64,000 bases of DNA, from assembly GCF_900090315.1 (NCBI RefSeq), contig NZ_FMHZ01000002.1:1-64000 (forward strand), written 5' to 3'. The DNA is from Micromonospora citrea. GTDB taxonomy: Bacteria > Actinomycetota > Actinomycetes > Mycobacteriales > Micromonosporaceae. The notes under the pieces were generated by a model. That model did not search any database and was not told where the DNA came from. It worked only from the letters and a program-made list of their open reading frames with translations. This document shows positions 60,160 through 64,000 of this stretch, in pieces. The number at the start of each line of letters is the position of its first letter. Within the stretch, counting starts at the first letter, position 1. Both the position numbers and the translations under genes were made by a program.

Positions 60160-60924
60160 TCAGCCGGTGAGCAGCAGGCGCAGACCGGCCAGCGTGGCCA
60201 GGTGGGGATCGGCGGGCATCGTGACGGTGCGACCGGTCAGGGCGGCCAGCCTGGCCGCCAGCCCCGGGTGTGCCGCGCCGCCGCCGGTGATCAGCAGCCG
60301 ACGTCGCCCCGGGCGGACGGGGTGGGCGCCCAGGCGCCGCACGGTGGCCGCGATCGACGGCACCTGGTCGACGGTGTTCGGCACGTCCACGCGCTCGGCC
60401 GCCACGACCGCGCGGTCGGCGATGCGGGCGATCTCGGTGCGGCCGTGCCCGATGTCGATGGCGACGACGTCGTCGCTGTCGAGGTCGGCCGGGCAGGCCA
60501 GGGCCGCCGCCAGCGGCTCCTCCACGGTGGCGACGCGCCCGCCGAGCGCCCGCCGAACGACCGCGACCAGGAGGTTCTTCTGTCGCAGTGTCGCGGTGGC
60601 CGGCACGCCGACCACGACCGGGGACAGGTCGTCGCCCGGCCTGCCGGTGGCCGCGGCCACGACCCGCAGCAGGTGCACGCAGGCGTGGAAGTCCTCGACG
60701 ACGCCGTGCCGCACCGGCCACACCAGCTTCGCGTCGCCGCCGGCGCGCAGGTCGATCGCGGCGCGGCCGACGGCGTGACCGCCGGAGGGTATCCGCGCGA
60801 CGACGGCGGGTTCGGCGACCACCGTGCCGTGCGGCGGGGTCCACACGCGCACCGTCGAGGTGCCGAGGTCGAGGGCGAGGGGGTGCCGCAGGCCGAGACG
60901 GGCGTACGCACCGGGGGCCAGCAT
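60160..60924 (-). CDS. short MreB/actin-fold ATPase-like protein
   Basis: 254 residues. Actin-fold nucleotide motifs are recognisable: phosphate 1 PLALDLGTSTVRVWTP (15-30), connect/phosphate 2 VVAIDIGHGRTEIARIADR, and the adenosine motif LLITGGGAAHPGLA near the C terminus. GHAVGRAAID and WPVRHGVVEDF resemble the MreB region (GxEAKxMxGRTP; PLKDGVIADF). MreB is usually 330-345 residues; loops of subdomains IB and IIB are shortened, so a filament-forming role is doubtful. It stands apart from any mreCD genes. Confidence 0.72.
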   Translation of the reverse strand: MLAPGAYARLGLRHPLALDLGTSTVRVWTPPHGTVVAEPAVVARIPSGGHAVGRAAIDLRAGGDAKLVWPVRHGVVEDFHACVHLLRVVAAATGRPGDDLSPVVVGVPATATLRQKNLLVAVVRRALGGRVATVEEPLAAALACPADLDSDDVVAIDIGHGRTEIARIADRAVVAAERVDVPNTVDQVPSIAATVRRLGAHPVRPGRRRLLITGGGAAHPGLAARLAALTGRTVTMPADPHLATLAGLRLLLTG

Positions 60925-61079
60925 GCTCACCACCCCCGCGGCGGGATGACGGCCGCCGGCCGGGTGACGGACGGGGGACGGGGGCGCGTGGCGGGACGCA
61001 GGCGCGTGGCGGGACGCAGGGCGGGCATGGTGCTCCAGGCCAGGGGCCGGCGCCGCGCGGCGCCGGAGGCGGACAGGCT

Positions 61080-61286
61080 TCAGACGGCGAACGTCAGCCT
61101 GGGCGGAGCGCGGTCCGCCGACCATGCCGGTACACAACCCGGGACGGCCCGACGCGTGGACCGGAACACGATGCACAGCCCGACCGCCCGCGCGGCGGCC
61201 AGCACCACGACCAGCACGGCGAGCATCAGCAGCGCCGGCAGCGGGATCCGCCTGCCGGCGCGGCGGACAGCCTGCCGTTCCTGCAT
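61080..61286 (-). CDS. small single-pass membrane protein
   Basis: 68 residues: basic start (MQERQAVRRAGRRI), one membrane helix (LPALLMLAVLVVVLAAARAVGLCIVF), then a polar tail with one Cys. No family recognised. TATGGT lies 6 nt before ATG 61286, consistent with a leaderless message. It is encoded on the strand opposite to the hemerythrin gene. Confidence 0.5.
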   Translation of the reverse strand: MQERQAVRRAGRRIPLPALLMLAVLVVVLAAARAVGLCIVFRSTRRAVPGCVPAWSADRAPPRLTFAV

Positions 61287-61391
61287 GCCGCCACCATAGC
61301 CGGGTCGACCGCCGCCCGGCCATGCCGTCGCCTGCCCCGGCGCGGCGCCCGCCGCGGGGTGGCGTCCCGGGATCCGTCGCCCCGGGGTACC

Positions 61392-61405
61392 GGGCCGATC
61401 GGCCC
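61392..61405. promoter_or_regulatory. DevR/DosR-like box upstream of the hemerythrin gene
   Basis: GGGCCGATCGGCCC, a perfect 14-bp dyad 70 bp before the hemerythrin start. It differs in one base from 39392-39405 and in three from the box before narG. Similar dyads mark DevR/OsdR hypoxia regulons. Confidence 0.45.
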
Positions 61406-61474
61406 TGCCGGCGGCGCTCACGCCGAGCCGACGATGGGGACGGACGTCGTCGTGATGCGGGGAGATGAGTGCTG

Positions 61475-61966
61475 ATGTGCAACTACTGCGGCTGCCGGGA
61501 GTTCCCTCTGATCGGTCGGCTCTCCGCCGAACACGAGGCGATCGCGAACGCGGCCGGCCGGCTCCGCGCGGCGATAGGGGCCGGCGCCGCCGACGCGCCG
61601 GCGGCGTTGGACGCCCTGCTGACCCTCCTCGGCCCGCACACCGCCACCGAGGAGCGAGGGCTCTTCGAGGAACTGCGGGCCGAGGGCAGCCTGGCCGAGG
61701 CGGTGGAGAAGCTCTGCGCCGAGCACGACGACATCCACGGTGTGCTCGGCGGTGTCGACCGGTCGGCGCCGGACTGGCCGGCGGTGCTGGCCGCGCTGGA
61801 TCGGCTGCACCGGCACATCGACAACGAGGAGCACGGGCTCTTCCCCGCCGCGGTGATCGCGCTGCCGATTCCGGCCTGGGACCGGATCACCCCGACCGGT
61901 GCCGCCCGACAGGTAGCCGGAACCGCCACCCCCGACGGGCACCGGCCGAGGTTGACCAATCCCTGA
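61475..61966 (+). CDS. hemerythrin HHE-domain protein
   Basis: 163 residues. It begins MCNYCGCREFPLIGRL, a CxxCxC start seen in actinobacterial members. The four-helix diiron site is formed by His in SAEHEAI, HTATEERGLFEEL, AEHDDIHGVL and HRHIDNEEHGLFP. Such proteins bind O2 or NO. Its place directly before the nitrate reductase genes suggests a role in low-oxygen or NO response. ATG 61475 has GGGGAG 10 nt upstream; GTG 61469 is possible. Confidence 0.9.
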   Translation: MCNYCGCREFPLIGRLSAEHEAIANAAGRLRAAIGAGAADAPAALDALLTLLGPHTATEERGLFEELRAEGSLAEAVEKLCAEHDDIHGVLGGVDRSAPDWPAVLAALDRLHRHIDNEEHGLFPAAVIALPIPAWDRITPTGAARQVAGTATPDGHRPRLTNP

Positions 61967-61974
61967 CGATCTTC

Positions 61975-61988
61975 GGGACCTTCGGCCC
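61975..61988 (+). promoter_or_regulatory. DevR/DosR-like box upstream of narG
   Basis: GGGACCTTCGGCCC, 117 bp before the narG start and 8 bp after the hemerythrin stop. It matches the general GGGACC-N2-(C/T)GG(C/T)CC form described for DevR/DosR and the Streptomyces OsdR regulator, which controls a nitrate reductase operon. Confidence 0.45.
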
Positions 61989-62104
61989 GGTTCTCCGGCG
62001 CGGCGCCCCGACACGATGGCATCCGAGGCCCCGCTTCCGGTTGCGCCCCGGCGCACCCGCCACGAATGTGGGCAGAACGGCGATCTACCTGAGGGATGGA
62101 GCTT

Positions 62105-64000
62105 ATGTCGCGAGCGACCGAAGGTGCCGGACGGGCGCTGCTGGCGGTGGGTGGTCTGGTCCGCCGCGCGGAGGTGTCCGCCGACGGCCGGACGCTGCAC
62201 CAGATCGGCGGCCGGGAGGCGGACGCGTTCTACCGGGACCGCTGGTCCTACGACAAGGTGGTGCGCTCCACGCACGGCGTCAACTGCACCGGCTCGTGCT
62301 CCTGGAAGGTGTACGTCAAGGACGGCATCATCACCTGGGAGCAGCAGCAGACCGACTACCCCAGCGTCGGGCCGGACCGGCCGGAGTACGAGCCGCGCGG
62401 CTGTCCCCGGGGCGCCGCCTTCTCCTGGTACACCTACTCCCCCACCCGGGTGCGGTACCCGTACGCGCGGGGCGTGCTGGTGCAGATGTACCGGGAGGCC
62501 AAGGGCCGCCTCGGTGACCCGGTCGCCGCGTGGGCGGAGATCCAGGCCGATCCCGAGCGCCGTCGCCGCTACCAGAAGGCGCGCGGCAAGGGCGGCCTGG
62601 TGCGCATCGGCTGGGACGAGGCGCAGGAGATGATCGCCGCCGCGCACGTGCACACGATCGCCGAGTACGGACCGGACCGGGTCGCCGGCTTCTCTCCGAT
62701 CCCGGCGATGTCGATGGTGTCGCACGCCGTCGGCGCCCGGTTCGTCTCCCTGCTCGGCGGGTCCATGCTCTCCTTCTACGACTGGTACGCGGACCTGCCG
62801 GTGGCCTCCCCGCAGGTCTTCGGCGACCAGACCGACGTGCCCGAGTCCGGCGACTGGTGGGACGCCTCCTACTTCGTCATGTGGGGCTCCAACGTGCCGG
62901 TGACCCGTACACCCGACGCGCACTGGATGGCCGAGGCGCGCTACCGGGGCCAGAAGGTCGTGGTGGTCAGCCCGGACTTCGCCGACAACGTGAAGTTCGC
63001 CGACGAGTGGATGCCCGCCCAGCCGGGCACCGACGGCGCCCTGGCGATGGCGATGGGGCACGTGGTCCTCAAGGAGTTCTTCGTCGACCGGCGCACCCCG
63101 CGCTTCGTCGACTACGTGCGCCGCTTCACCGACCTGCCGTTCCTGGTGACGCTGGAGCCCGGCGCGGACGGCGCGTACCGGCCGGGCAAGTTCCTCACCG
63201 CCGAGGACCTGGGCGAGAGTGGGAAGGAGGCGGCCTTCAAGACGGTGCTGTGGGACTCGGTCACCGACGCGCCCGCCGTGCCGCGCGGCAGCCTCGGGCA
63301 CCGCTGGGGCGAGCGGGACGGGCAGTGGAACCTCGACCTGGGCGAGGTGGAGCCGGCACTGACCTGCCTGGCCGCCGGCGACGCGGTCGAGGTGGAGCTG
63401 CCCCGCTTCGACACCGACACCCCGCAGGTGCTGCGCCGGGGCGTGCCGACCCGGCGCGTCCGGCGGGCGGGCGCGAGCGGCGAGATCGTCGTGACCAGCG
63501 TGTTCGACCTGCTGCTGGCCCAGTACGGGGTGGCCCGCGACGGGCTGCCCGGGCAGTGGCCGGCGGGCTACGACGACGTCGCGTCGCCGTACACGCCGGC
63601 GTGGCAGGAGCCCATCACCGGGGTGCCGGCGGCGCAGGTCGCCCGGGTGGCGCGCGAGTTCGCCGACAACGCGGAACGCTCCGGCGGCCGGTCGATGATC
63701 CTGCTGGGCGCCGGCACCAACCACTGGTTCCACTCCGACGCCACCTACCGGGCGATCCTGGCGCTGGTGACCCTCACCGGGTGCCAGGGCGTCAACGGCG
63801 GCGGCTGGGCGCACTACGTCGGGCAGGAGAAGTGCCGCCCGGCGACCGGCTGGGCGCAGCTCGCGTTCGGCCTGGACTGGGTGCGCCCGCCGCGGCAGAT
63901 GATCGGCACCGCCTTCTGGTACGTGCACACCGACCAGTGGCGCTACGACACGTACTCCGCCGACGTGGTGGCCTCGCCGACCGGCACGGGCGCCTTCGCC
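62105..64000 (+). CDS. narG: respiratory nitrate reductase alpha subunit, 3' end cut by window
   Basis: The first 632 residues of NarG (usual length about 1230) are visible. The N-terminal Fe-S cluster motif is complete: His57, Cys61, Cys65 and Cys100 (THGVNCTGSCSW; PRGCPRG). The Mo-bis-MGD region with SFYDWYADLPVASPQ and GEQTDVPES-like GDQTDVPESGDWW, MWGSNVPVTRTPDAHW follows. It reduces nitrate to nitrite with electrons from quinol through NarH and NarI, on the cytoplasmic face. ATG 62105 has GAGGGA 8 nt upstream; narHJI are expected beyond the edge. Confidence 0.96.
   Translation, partial: MSRATEGAGRALLAVGGLVRRAEVSADGRTLHQIGGREADAFYRDRWSYDKVVRSTHGVNCTGSCSWKVYVKDGIITWEQQQTDYPSVGPDRPEYEPRGCPRGAAFSWYTYSPTRVRYPYARGVLVQMYREAKGRLGDPVAAWAEIQADPERRRRYQKARGKGGLVRIGWDEAQEMIAAAHVHTIAEYGPDRVAGFSPIPAMSMVSHAVGARFVSLLGGSMLSFYDWYADLPVASPQVFGDQTDVPESGDWWDASYFVMWGSNVPVTRTPDAHWMAEARYRGQKVVVVSPDFADNVKFADEWMPAQPGTDGALAMAMGHVVLKEFFVDRRTPRFVDYVRRFTDLPFLVTLEPGADGAYRPGKFLTAEDLGESGKEAAFKTVLWDSVTDAPAVPRGSLGHRWGERDGQWNLDLGEVEPALTCLAAGDAVEVELPRFDTDTPQVLRRGVPTRRVRRAGASGEIVVTSVFDLLLAQYGVARDGLPGQWPAGYDDVASPYTPAWQEPITGVPAAQVARVAREFADNAERSGGRSMILLGAGTNHWFHSDATYRAILALVTLTGCQGVNGGGWAHYVGQEKCRPATGWAQLAFGLDWVRPPRQMIGTAFWYVHTDQWRYDTYSADVVASPTGTGAFA

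Noticed and set aside
61418..63928. 836-codon minus-strand frame antisense to hemerythrin and narG
   Set aside because: No family motif, His/Arg/Gly-rich; narG on the other strand has its complete Fe-S motif.

Overview
The window is about 73% G+C, carries dense codon-biased genes with many GTG starts, 4-bp ATGA/GTGA overlaps and several leaderless-type starts (a -10 box 6-7 nt before the start codon). Together with a mycothiol-nitroreductase-type DsbA protein, a class F sortase, Lys/Ala-rich histone-like protein, FadR-type GntR regulators and a PASTA-less Ser/Thr kinase, this points to a filamentous actinomycete, most likely Micromonosporaceae (Micromonospora-like). No rRNA, tRNA, CRISPR array, phage or intact insertion sequence was seen. 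The window is chromosomal and mostly ordinary, with accessory patches.

Layout. 1-7 kb: DoxX-like end, GntR/MFS pair, CapA-type phosphoesterase, a patch of gene remnants (3.75-4.56 kb), RtcB RNA ligase and a GNAT acetyltransferase. 6.9-11 kb: a CPA1 cation/proton antiporter and an ABC exporter diverge from a shared intergenic region that carries two antiparallel copies of one leader motif. 11.2-18.2 kb: a complete sugar ABC importer behind a large secreted beta-propeller protein. 18.4-24.1 kb: SDR remnant, exported serine hydrolase with a golvesin-like tail, Cys-rich pentapeptide protein, two small acidic proteins, RNase H, exported alpha/beta hydrolase. 24.2-28.6 kb: an ABC efflux pair converging on a response regulator and histidine kinase; the ABC and kinase promoters share an identical 13-mer. 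28.6-33.7 kb: lycopene cyclase, inositol-monophosphatase-like protein, imine-reductase-like enzyme, ArsR-SRPBCC fusion with a long inverted-repeat operator. 34.2-39.9 kb: small anchored secreted protein with a class F sortase, CorA, SGNH hydrolase, MFS, DsbA-like protein, histone-like protein. 40-41.4 kb: AraC and LtrA remnants, YchJ protein.

41.5-50.1 kb is a sugar-acid catabolic operon: binding protein, two permeases, galactonate dehydratase, KDPG-type aldolase, KDG kinase, mannonate dehydratase and gluconokinase, with a divergent GntR regulator. Galactonate and mannonate would be dehydrated to 2-keto-3-deoxy acids, phosphorylated and cleaved to pyruvate and glyceraldehyde 3-phosphate. The operon has no ABC ATPase, so it probably borrows a shared one.

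51.9-56 kb is a signalling patch: a membrane Ser/Thr kinase beside two membrane proteins whose cytoplasmic tails carry tandem acidic-Thr repeats (EATAYL, EPTADL, DATQVV), plausible phosphorylation or FHA-docking arrays. 56.2-64 kb holds a decayed histidine kinase, slipin, transketolase, a short RCK-partner-like protein, an MreB/actin-fold ATPase, a hemerythrin and the start of narG. Several of these have GGGCC/GGACC dyads resembling DevR/DosR (OsdR) boxes upstream, suggesting a hypoxia or dormancy regulon that runs off the right edge.
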